A stretch of DNA of 64,000 nt from the NCBI RefSeq assembly GCF_900447215.1, contig NZ_UFYA01000001.1, positions 558,001-622,000 on the forward strand. The letters run 5' to 3'. Origin of the DNA: Dermatophilus congolensis. Lineage in GTDB: Bacteria; Actinomycetota; Actinomycetes; Actinomycetales; Dermatophilaceae. Positions within the stretch are counted from its first letter, which is position 1. Each line of letters starts with the position of its first letter. This document shows, piece by piece, positions 46,699-61,257 of this stretch. The notes under the pieces are model-generated. The model was not told the DNA's origin. It made no database searches and was given only the letters and a program-made list of their open reading frames with translations. The translations under genes were made by a program, and so were the position numbers.

Positions 46699-47479
46699 TG
46701 TGAGTGTGAGCGGTGTGCGTAGCGCGCCGGTCGCTGTTGTGACAGGTGCGTCTCGAGGTATCGGGGCGCATCTGTCTGCAGCATTTGCGGCGGCTGGTTA
46801 TGTGGTGGAGAAGTCTTCTCGTAGTGGTGAGGGGGCGAAGGTTCGGGTTCTGGATGTGTCGGATCCGGCTGCGGTGAAGGCGTACGTGGATGAGGTTGTT
46901 GAACGCTGGGGTCGCCTTGATGTTCTTGTCAATAACGCTGGTGTTATTGATGACGAAGTGGTGTTGTGGCAGGCAGATCCGGATCAATGGTGGCGCACAG
47001 TTGAGGTGGATGTGCGGGGACCGTTTTTATTAGCGCGTTTTGCTGTTCCATATATGTTGATGGCTGGTGGTGGCCGTGTCATTAATATTAATTCTGGTGC
47101 TGGTACTCGCGCGAGCGATATATCGACTGCTTATTATGTGGCGAAAACGGCTTTGAGCCGGATAACTGGTGGGTTGCATGCCGCCGGGTTTGTTCGTGGT
47201 TTGCGTGCTTTTGATTTGGCGCCTGGTGTTGTGCAGACCGATATGACTGCGGGTATGGGAGTGCATGCGGGGCGTGATGACTGGACTGATCCGGCTGCGG
47301 TTACTGATTTGGCACTGGGGTTGGCTTCGGGGTGTCTAGATGCATGGTCTGGTCGCATGGTTCGGGCGGGGGTTGACACGGTCGAGTCTTTGAAGGCTGT
47401 AGGCGACCGTGGCTTGAGGCCTGATTCACGAACTGTGGGGTTGCTTAGTTTTGGTGAGGACGATCCTTTAGGGCAGTGA
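46691..47479 (+). CDS. short-chain dehydrogenase/reductase, classical SDR
   Basis: A 262-residue Rossmann enzyme with all classical SDR motifs: TGASRGIG near residue 19, NNAGV, the catalytic Ser in ININSGAG, Tyr/Lys in STAYYVAKTAL and the VQTDM segment. Substrate unknown. The exact start is uncertain: GTG 46691, 46700 and 46706 are all possible, and 46691 overlaps the pheT end. It stands where the argCJBDF block is found in relatives, ahead of argR. A strong AT-rich terminator follows. Confidence 0.85.
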   Translation: MVDVSVSGVRSAPVAVVTGASRGIGAHLSAAFAAAGYVVEKSSRSGEGAKVRVLDVSDPAAVKAYVDEVVERWGRLDVLVNNAGVIDDEVVLWQADPDQWWRTVEVDVRGPFLLARFAVPYMLMAGGGRVININSGAGTRASDISTAYYVAKTALSRITGGLHAAGFVRGLRAFDLAPGVVQTDMTAGMGVHAGRDDWTDPAAVTDLALGLASGCLDAWSGRMVRAGVDTVESLKAVGDRGLRPDSRTVGLLSFGEDDPLGQ

Positions 47480-47481
47480 AA

Positions 47482-47548
47482 ATGAACCTAATCTACATAC
47501 TCATGCATATCCCTGTATCAGTATGTAGATTAGGTTCATGTATTTTTT
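47482..47548 (+). terminator. AT-rich intrinsic terminator after the SDR gene
   Basis: Perfect 19-base arms (47482-47500 and 47521-47539) with a 20-base loop, followed by a run of six T ending at 47548. The arms are about 68% A+T, quite unlike the GC-rich hairpins elsewhere in the window. It begins two bases after the SDR stop and closes the pheST-SDR transcript. Confidence 0.88.
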
Positions 47549-47660
47549 GCTGCGATATGCGTCTGTAGCTAGGTGTGTTTCTGGGGTGTGGTGTGGCTGG
47601 ATGTCGGGGATGCCTCTGAGATGTAGGAGCTGCTGGGTCACCTTCTCAGGACGGGTGTGA

Positions 47661-49674
<2,014 letters not shown>

Positions 49675-49764
49675 CTGATCTTGTGTGGGAATGTGTTGCA
49701 TAGCGCTTCCTGCGCAAGATGATGGGCGTTATCGGTGCACTATGACGAGAGAGGTCGAACGAGC

Positions 49765-51024
49765 GTGACGCATGTGCTCGACGAGCTGGAATGGCGTGGC
49801 TTGATTCACGCGACTACCGATGTAGAGAAGCTTCGGGAGGAGCTTTCGACGCCTACGACGGTCTATTGCGGTTTTGATCCGACGGCGCCGTCTTTGCATT
49901 TTGGTAATCTCGTTCAGTTGGTGGTGTTGCGGATTTTTCAGCGGCACGGTCACAATGTGATTGCTTTGGTGGGTGGCTCGACTGGTTTGATCGGAGACCC
50001 GCGTCCGACGAGCGAGCGGATTTTGAAAACAAAAGAGCAGACTGCTGAATGGGTGGAACGCTTAAAATCACAGATGCGCCCTTTCTTGGAGTTTGAGGGT
50101 GACAATCCAGCCCGAATGGTTAATAACCTAGATTGGACTGAAGGATTATCTGCGCTCGATTTTTTGCGTGATTTTGGCAAGCACTTTCGCGTGAATCATA
50201 TGGTGAAGAAAGATGCAGTTGCTGCGCGCCTGAACTCTCAGGAGGGTATTTCTTACACTGAGTTCAGTTATCAGATCCTTCAGGCGATGGACTTCCGGTT
50301 CCTCTATAAGGAGTACGGGTGCACGGTCCAGACGGGCGGAAGTGATCAGTGGGGGAATCTCACAGCTGGAGCGGACTTGGTGGGCCGCATGGATGGCGGT
50401 CAGGTGCACGCTGTAGTGACCCCGATCCTGACGGATAGCTCAGGTGAGAAATTCGGTAAATCTGCAGGTAATGCTGTCTGGCTGGATCCTGCTATGACGA
50501 GTCCTTATGCGTTCTACCAGTACTGGCTGAACGTTGAGGATGCATCGGTGATCAAGCTGTTGAAGGTTTTCGGTAATCGTGATGCTGCTCAGGTTGAGGC
50601 TCTGGAGCGCGCGGTTGCTGAGGAGCCTTTCCGTAGGGCGGCGCAGAAAGCCTTGGCGCACGATGTCACTCTTTTGGTTCACGGGGAAAAAGCGGTGAGC
50701 GATGTGGAGGCTGCGTCAGCTGCGCTTTTTGGTGGAGCTTCCTTGGCTGATCTGGATGCACAGACTCTTGTGGATGCTACGTCTGAGTTGCCCAGTGCGA
50801 CTGTGGTTGCTGGCGCAGAGGTAGTTGATCTTCTTGTGGCGACGAAGCTTTCTGAATCGCGTAAGTCGGCACGTCGCACTATTGGCGAGGGGGGGGTGTC
50901 GATCAATAACGTCAAGCTGCTAGATCCTGCCGCTGTATTGCGAGAAGAAGACTTCCTAGGTGGCAAGGTTGCGGTGCTTAAGCGAGGTCGGAAAAACATG
51001 GCCGCGGTGTATCGCGAGAGTTAG
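49765..51024 (+). CDS. tyrS: tyrosyl-tRNA synthetase
   Basis: A 419-residue class I synthetase. The Rossmann domain holds YCGFDPTAPSLHFGNL (HxGN signature) and the KMSKS-like loop GEKFGKSAGN, with the tyrosine-site segment QTGGSDQWGN between; an S4 domain (about 355-415) ends the protein. GTG 49765 matches the conserved start VTHVLDELEWRGL and follows GAGAGGT; an upstream GTG at 49735 is also in frame. The rRNA operon follows after about 500 bases. Confidence 0.95.
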   Translation: MTHVLDELEWRGLIHATTDVEKLREELSTPTTVYCGFDPTAPSLHFGNLVQLVVLRIFQRHGHNVIALVGGSTGLIGDPRPTSERILKTKEQTAEWVERLKSQMRPFLEFEGDNPARMVNNLDWTEGLSALDFLRDFGKHFRVNHMVKKDAVAARLNSQEGISYTEFSYQILQAMDFRFLYKEYGCTVQTGGSDQWGNLTAGADLVGRMDGGQVHAVVTPILTDSSGEKFGKSAGNAVWLDPAMTSPYAFYQYWLNVEDASVIKLLKVFGNRDAAQVEALERAVAEEPFRRAAQKALAHDVTLLVHGEKAVSDVEAASAALFGGASLADLDAQTLVDATSELPSATVVAGAEVVDLLVATKLSESRKSARRTIGEGGVSINNVKLLDPAAVLREEDFLGGKVAVLKRGRKNMAAVYRES

Positions 51025-51518
51025 AGGAGAGAATCCTCTTGCATGCTCATGCGGCGCTCCTCTTCAGAGGCTCTGATCAGCAGATTTGTCAGTTTAAGTG
51101 CCGCATGAGTAATGTTCTTCTTGTTCGCCCGGCAGGGAGGAACAGGAACGGCTTCTCGGCTGTGGCTAGTCTCGCTTCGAAGTTACCTTCGAGAAAAGCG
51201 GGAAGTTGCACCGAGCTGAGTGGCCTGGTAAGATTGCTTCTCGGCTCAAGCGCTTAAGTAGCGCTGGTCGAAGATAGTCGATTGCCTCTGATGGGGAAAT
51301 TCTTGTACTAGAGTTTCTTAGTCGTGTGCGTCCGATGCTTGAGAACTCAACAGCGTGCCATGAATAATCGATGCCAATTGTTTGTTGGTTGAAGTCAATT
51401 CGGACAATAGTCGCTATAAAGAATGTAGTGACATTAATTGTCAGTGTTGTTTCGGCCAGGATTTTCCTGCGTTCGTGGTAACTAGTTCTCTAGTTACGTG
51501 TACGTGGGCGTGATTTCT
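51025..51518 (+). promoter_or_regulatory. rRNA operon promoter and leader region
   Basis: 494 bases without a gene. Promoter P1: TTGCAC (51206-51211), 17-base spacer, TAAGAT (51229-51234), a classical rrn promoter. Candidate P2: TTGCCT (51282-51287), 18-base spacer, TACTAG (51306-51311). Downstream, the element CTTGAGAACTCAACA near 51338-51352 is the boxA-like antitermination sequence common in actinobacterial rrn leaders; a related one (TTGAGAACTGCACAG) recurs before 23S near 53332. Positions 51025-51200 hold nothing else I recognise. Confidence 0.75.
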
Positions 51519-56445
<4,927 letters not shown>

Positions 56446-56538
56446 TTTTAAGAGTTTTGTTCGCGTCGACTGTGCGGTTCTTGGGGCATCAGCCCTACGG
56501 GATCATGAAGGATGTTTTTCTGATTGGTTCTGTTGGTT

Positions 56539-56656
56539 TTTCGGTGGTTATAGCGTTGGGGAAACGCCCGGTTACATTCCGAACCCGGTAGCTAAGCCCT
56601 TCAGCGCCGATGGTACTGCACTGGGGACGGTGTGGGAGAGTAGGTCACCGCCGGAA
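56539..56656 (+). rRNA. rrf: 5S ribosomal RNA
   Basis: About 118 bases. Recognised by GAAACGCCCGGTTACATTCC, GAACCCGGTAGCTAAGCC and the 3' end GTAGGTCACCGCCGGA. It ends the rRNA operon; a strong hairpin terminator follows 11 bases later. Confidence 0.96.
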
Positions 56657-56667
56657 TATATGTAATG

Positions 56668-56700
56668 GAAAGGGCCTGGAACATTGTTCCAGGCCCTTTC
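56668..56700 (+). terminator. rRNA operon terminator
   Basis: Perfect 16-base arms (56668-56683 and 56685-56700) around a single unpaired base. No T run follows on the + side. It separates the rRNA operon from the next gene and marks the place where the + strand turns from G/T-rich to A/C-rich. Confidence 0.88.
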
Positions 56701-56789
56701 CTCATACCCAAAAACACCACAACCAGCTAGGCCTATCCTCATCACTGGTAGCGTCGACGCTGCGAATTTATGAACAGAGGAGCAGGAAC

Positions 56790-58241
56790 ATGGCGGAAAC
56801 ATCCGGGTCATCGCGGTGGAAAAAACCTCGGCACAACAACCGTGGCCAAAACAACCAGAACAGTGCATCTGATAACGAACGCCGCTCCTACCGGAACCGT
56901 TACGACGACCGCCCTCGACGCAGCTACTCCAACGAGAACGACACCCGCTACCAAAGCGATAAAGAACAAAGCGGTCGACGCTACGAAAAGCAATCTGACC
57001 GCAACAGCCAAACACGCCGCAGTTACCGCGAGGACCGTAGCCGCGGTAACGAAAACCGCTCCGATTACTCCCCACGCGAAAAAGCACACCGCGATAACCG
57101 CAATAATTCAGTAAATCGCCAAGAACATGGCGAATACCGCTCCCATGCGTCCCGAGACCGAGGAAACCCTGCACGCGTCAAGTACCGCTCCAGTGAAAAC
57201 AACACCACACAAAACAGGGACGAAAACCCACGCATCTACCGCCGTACTGACGGCCAATCTGAATCACGCTGGTCCAGCCGCCGTAACGAACGCCAGAACG
57301 GCTTCAAACCCCGCGAAGAAAACCGCGAAAACTTCCGCCACAACGGAAAACCCGAACGAGGACCGCGACAAGACCGTCGTGACAACCGCGCATTCGATAA
57401 CGAACGCCGCAACAGGCCATACGACCGACCCCAAAAAGTCGCGCCTGAGCCTCGCATCGACGATGACGTCACCGGCAAAGAAATCTCCCCAGCAGTTCGC
57501 CGAGAACTCCGCACCCTCAGCAAAGACAACGCAGCAGGCGTAGCCCAACACCTCGTCATGATCGAACGCCTCCTCGAAACCAACCCCGAACAAGCCCGAG
57601 CCCACGCCGAACACATCGTCGGTCGCGCCGGCCGCGTCCCCAGCGTCCGTGAAGCCCGAGGCCTCGTTGCATACCAAGAAGGCGACTGGAAAACCGCCCT
57701 CAAAGAATTCCGTACCGCCCAACGACTCTCCGGCAGCAACCACCTCCTGCCCTACATCGTCGACTGTGAACGCGGTACCGGACGACTCGAACGCGCACTC
57801 GACATCGCCCGCAGCCCCGAAGCCCAAAAACTCGATCAAGCAGAAAAAATAGAACTAGCCATCATCGTGGCCGGTATCCGTCGTGACCTCGGAGACCTCA
57901 AAGCCGCACTCGTACACCTACGCGGCCCCGAACTCGACCCCACCAAACGCCACCCCTGGTCAGGTCGACTCTTCTACGCCTACGCCGACATCCTCCAAGC
58001 ACTCGGACGCAGCGACGAAGCACGCGAATGGTTCGCTGCAGCAATCGACGCAGACGCACAACTAGGCACCGACGCAGCCGAACGCGTCGACGACATCGAC
58101 GGCACAATCTTCATCGACACAGCAGACGAAACCATCGACGACGAAACAGACGAAACCACCCCCGAAAACACCGACAACAGCCAAGACCTCCTCAAAGAAA
58201 ACGACACCCCCACCAAAAACACCCCACACCCAGAGGACTAA
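56790..58241 (+). CDS. TPR protein with long Asn/Arg-rich disordered N-terminal half
   Basis: A 483-residue protein in two halves. Residues 1 to about 225 are extreme low complexity (Asn, Arg, Ser, Asp, Gln, Tyr), with repeated Arg-Arg-Ser-Tyr and Asp/Asn-Arg patterns and no hydrophobic core. Residues about 240-430 form a helical repeat (TPR-like) domain with AGVAQHLVMIERLLETNPEQ, AREARGLVAYQEGDWKTAL-type repeats and LERALDIARSPEAQ; an acidic Asp/Glu/Thr tail follows. ATG 56790 follows GAGGAG; upstream in-frame sequence lies in 5S and the terminator. A TPR gene in this place, ahead of the HAD phosphatase and tlyA, is usual in actinobacteria. Function unknown; the N-half looks RNA-binding or condensate-forming. 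Confidence 0.8.
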   Translation: MAETSGSSRWKKPRHNNRGQNNQNSASDNERRSYRNRYDDRPRRSYSNENDTRYQSDKEQSGRRYEKQSDRNSQTRRSYREDRSRGNENRSDYSPREKAHRDNRNNSVNRQEHGEYRSHASRDRGNPARVKYRSSENNTTQNRDENPRIYRRTDGQSESRWSSRRNERQNGFKPREENRENFRHNGKPERGPRQDRRDNRAFDNERRNRPYDRPQKVAPEPRIDDDVTGKEISPAVRRELRTLSKDNAAGVAQHLVMIERLLETNPEQARAHAEHIVGRAGRVPSVREARGLVAYQEGDWKTALKEFRTAQRLSGSNHLLPYIVDCERGTGRLERALDIARSPEAQKLDQAEKIELAIIVAGIRRDLGDLKAALVHLRGPELDPTKRHPWSGRLFYAYADILQALGRSDEAREWFAAAIDADAQLGTDAAERVDDIDGTIFIDTADETIDDETDETTPENTDNSQDLLKENDTPTKNTPHPED

Positions 58242-58275
58242 CGGCAGCAACAACCACGAGGAAGGACCAACACAG

Positions 58276-59345
58276 ATGAACACACTCATCGACAACTACA
58301 CCGGTTTAATCTCTGACCTCGACGGTGTTGTCTACCGCGGAGCCCAAGCCGTACCCCACGCCGTCGCAGCACTCAACGCAGCCCACGACGCAGGAAAACG
58401 CATCGTCTACGCCACTAACAACGCGGCCCGAACCCCAACCCACATCGCAGAACACCTCACCGAACTTGGCATCAACCTCACCCCCCACGACGTCATCAAC
58501 TCCTCCCAAGCAGGAGCCCGCCGCGTCGCCGAACTCGTACCACCCGGATCCCGCGTCCTAGCCATCGGCGGCCCCGGCGTCACCGAAGCCCTCCTCGAAA
58601 ACGGACTCACCCCCGTCTACACCCCGGAACTCGAAAACGCCCAAAAAAACGCAACGACACACGAACCCCTCGCAGCCGTCCTCCAAGGCTACGGCCCTGA
58701 CGTCTCCTGGCACGACCTCGCCCAAGCAGCCTTCGCCATCCAAGCCGGCGCCATCTGGGTAGCCACCAACACCGACTCCACCCTCCCCTGGCACAAGGAC
58801 TCGCCCCCGGGAACGGATCACTCGTCGGCGCAGTACGCAACGCCGTCGACACCGACCCCATCGCCGTCGGCAAACCCAACACCCCCCTCTACGAATACTC
58901 CGCCCAAGCACTCAACATGCCCCTGTCCAACGTCCTAGCCCTCGGAGACCGCCTCAACACCGACATCGCCGGAGCAACAAACACCGGCATCGACTGCCTC
59001 TACGTCACCACCGGCGTAAGCAACCCCGTCGACGTCGCGCTCGCCACCACAACCGAACGCCCCACACACCTAGCCATCGACCTACGCGCACTCAGCGAAA
59101 AATACACTTATCCCACCACAGAAACCGGCCCATCCAACACCGGCACTGCCACCACCTTCCACCGCGCCCGATGCGGCCAAGCCACCGCCACCTGGGACAA
59201 CGGCCTCCACCTAGAAGAAACAGGCAGCGCCAACGAACGCCTCCGCGCATTCATCGCCACCACATGGTCAGCCATCGACGCCGGAGAACACATCACTCCC
59301 ACCGACCTCACCCCAGCCCTCGACTGGATCGAACGCGCCAAATGA
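58276..59345 (+). pseudogene. HAD-IIA (NagD-like) sugar phosphatase, frameshifted
   Basis: The N-terminal part (from ATG 58276) has the HAD nucleophile motif ISDLDGVVYRG (Asp14/Asp16), ATNNAAR and the cap domain up to GAIWVATNTDSTLP. After about 58786-58790 homology continues one frame back: LAQGLAPGNGSLVGAVRNAV, then VGKPNTPLYEYSAQALNMPL and the Mg-binding GDRLNTDIAGATNTGID, to a TGA at 59343-59345. One missing base, or two extra, near CCCTGG explains it. In the original frame translation runs on to a stop at 58938 through unrelated sequence. Either a true pseudogene or a sequencing error; the downstream part is well conserved, suggesting the lesion is recent. The stop overlaps the next ATG (ATGA). 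Confidence 0.85.
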
Positions 59346-59506
59346 GCACACCCACCCCCGGGGACACCCCCGGGCACAGCGCCGTCACAATCCGCGAAAC
59401 AGCCACCGCCTTCGCCAACTCCGACCCCACCGACCTCACCACCACCCTCCAACACGGCCACCACCTCGCCGAACAACTAGAAAACGCACTAGACACCCAC
59501 ACATGA
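59342..59506 (+). CDS. small conserved-position hypothetical protein (54 residues)
   Basis: A 54-residue acidic/Thr-rich protein with a single predicted helix near the C-terminus (LQHGHHLAEQLENALD). It overlaps the HAD stop by ATGA and its own stop overlaps the tlyA start by ATGA (59503-59506), a strong sign that it is translated. A similarly small unknown gene occupies this slot in other actinobacteria. No function can be given. Confidence 0.65.
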   Translation: MSTPTPGDTPGHSAVTIRETATAFANSDPTDLTTTLQHGHHLAEQLENALDTHT

Positions 59507-60297
59507 GACTCGACGCCCACCTCGTCACCCACAAACTCGCCCGATCACGCGGCCATGCCCGCGAACTCATCAACGCCGGAGCCGTCACCATCGACGACAC
59601 CATCATCACCCGCCCCTCATACCCCGTAAAACCAACCGACAACATCAAAGTCACCACAACCGACACCTGGGTCAGCCGAGCAGCACACAAACTCCTCGGC
59701 GCACTCAACCACTTCACCACCCCCACCCAACAACCACTCTCCACCATCATCCCCGGCACCCGATGCCTCGACCTGGGCGCCTGCACCGGCGGATTCACCC
59801 AAGTCCTCATCACCCACGGTGCAGCCCACGTCACCGCCATCGACGTCGGACACAACCAACTCGCCACCTGCCTACGCAACGACCCCCGCGTTCACAACAT
59901 CGAAGGACTCAACGTCCGCCACCTCACCCCCACACAACTTGGCAATCCCTACGACATCATCGTCGGCGACCTCAGCTTCATCTCACTACGCCACATCCTC
60001 CCCACCATCACCAACCACCTCACCCCCACCGGCCTAGCTATCCTCCTGGTTAAACCCCAATTCGAAGTAGGCCGCGAACGACTCGGCAAAAAAGGCCTCG
60101 TCCGCGACCCACGCCTACGCCAAAACGCCCTGCGCGAAGTACTCCACCACGGCATCAACGTCGGCCTCACCCCACTCGACACCACCATCTCACCCATTCA
60201 AGGCACTAACGGCAACATCGAGTACCTAGTCTTATGGGAGAAAACCCACACCACCTCACCCCAACCCAACATCGACAACCTCATCACCTGCACCTGA
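59503..60297 (+). CDS. tlyA: rRNA 2'-O-methyltransferase/hemolysin-like protein TlyA
   Basis: A 264-residue protein with an N-terminal S4 RNA-binding domain (MRLDAHLVTHKLARSRGHAR, about 1-60) and an FtsJ-type SAM methyltransferase domain: LDLGACTGGFTQ for SAM binding, IVGDLSFISL, and LLVKPQFEVGR with the catalytic Lys. In mycobacteria TlyA methylates 16S C1409 and 23S C1920, which makes ribosomes sensitive to capreomycin. It is coupled to the 54-residue gene upstream and followed after 19 bases by nadK, the standard order. Confidence 0.93.
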   Translation: MRLDAHLVTHKLARSRGHARELINAGAVTIDDTIITRPSYPVKPTDNIKVTTTDTWVSRAAHKLLGALNHFTTPTQQPLSTIIPGTRCLDLGACTGGFTQVLITHGAAHVTAIDVGHNQLATCLRNDPRVHNIEGLNVRHLTPTQLGNPYDIIVGDLSFISLRHILPTITNHLTPTGLAILLVKPQFEVGRERLGKKGLVRDPRLRQNALREVLHHGINVGLTPLDTTISPIQGTNGNIEYLVLWEKTHTTSPQPNIDNLITCT

Positions 60298-60316
60298 CCC
60301 TGCGCGAAGGACCGAC

Positions 60317-61219
60317 ATGACACGACGCATCCTGCTCGCCCCCCACGGCCGACGCACGGACATGCACCAACTTGTGGGCGTCGTCGCAACACAACTAGCC
60401 GCCCACAACATCGAATGCGTCATGTCACCCGACACCTACCAACAACACGACGACAAACCCAACCTCACCCCCGCCGACCACACCAACCCCGCCAATGGGT
60501 GCGAACTCGTTCTCGTTCTCGGCGGCGACGGCACCATCCTGCGCGCAGCACACTGGGCACACACCGCCGACATCCCTCTCATCGGCATCAACTACGGCCA
60601 CGTCGGATTCCTTGCCGAAGCAGAACCCAACAACCTTGCCACCACCATCGACCGAATCGCCACCGGTAACTATCACATCCACCCCCGCATGACCCTCGCC
60701 ATCGAAGTATGGAACGGCGACCAACTCATCGACACCGACTGGGCCCTCAACGAAGTCACCGTCGAAAAAGCCTCCCGCGCCCGCATGATCCAAACCATCA
60801 TCGAAATCGACGACCGTCCCCTATCTACATGGGGATGTGACGGCGTCATCCTCGCCACCCCCACCGGATCAACCGCCTACGCATTCTCCAGCGGAGGCCC
60901 CGTTGTCTGGCCCGACGCCGACTCCATCCTCATCGTCCCCATTGCAGCCCACGCACTCTTCGCCCGTCCCATGGTCGTCTCACCCACCTCCGTCGTTGCC
61001 GTCGAACTATCCGGACACGACATGGGAGCAGCCATCCTCGTCAGCGACGGATGCCGCTCTACCGACCTGCCTCCCCACTCCCGCATCGTCATCCGCCGAG
61101 GCGAAAAACCCGTCCACCTCGCCAAACTCGACAACGAACCCTTCACAGACCGAATCGTCCACAAATTCCACCTGCCCGTACGCGGATGGCGCGGCGCAGG
61201 ACCCACCGAAGAACGCTGA
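60317..61219 (+). CDS. nadK: NAD kinase
   Basis: A 300-residue enzyme phosphorylating NAD to NADP. The family motifs LVLGGDGTILRAA (GGDG) and ALNEVTVEK (NE/D motif) are present, as are the glycine-rich TPTGSTAYAFSSGGP and INYGHVGFLAE. ATG 60317 follows GAAGGA. It is part of the tlyA-nadK-recN run, probably one operon. Confidence 0.95.
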   Translation: MTRRILLAPHGRRTDMHQLVGVVATQLAAHNIECVMSPDTYQQHDDKPNLTPADHTNPANGCELVLVLGGDGTILRAAHWAHTADIPLIGINYGHVGFLAEAEPNNLATTIDRIATGNYHIHPRMTLAIEVWNGDQLIDTDWALNEVTVEKASRARMIQTIIEIDDRPLSTWGCDGVILATPTGSTAYAFSSGGPVVWPDADSILIVPIAAHALFARPMVVSPTSVVAVELSGHDMGAAILVSDGCRSTDLPPHSRIVIRRGEKPVHLAKLDNEPFTDRIVHKFHLPVRGWRGAGPTEER

Positions 61220-61257
61220 AACCCAACCCTGTCACCACCGCAACCTAGGGTGAACAC

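Noticed and set aside
56610-56789. N-terminal extension of the TPR protein into the 5S rRNA
   Set aside because: The extension covers 5S and its terminator; ATG 56790 has GAGGAG at the right distance.
58786-58800. Programmed -1 frameshift in the HAD phosphatase
   Set aside because: The site CTC CCC TGG is not a standard X-XXY-YYZ slippery heptamer and no downstream stimulatory hairpin was evident; mutation or read error is simpler.
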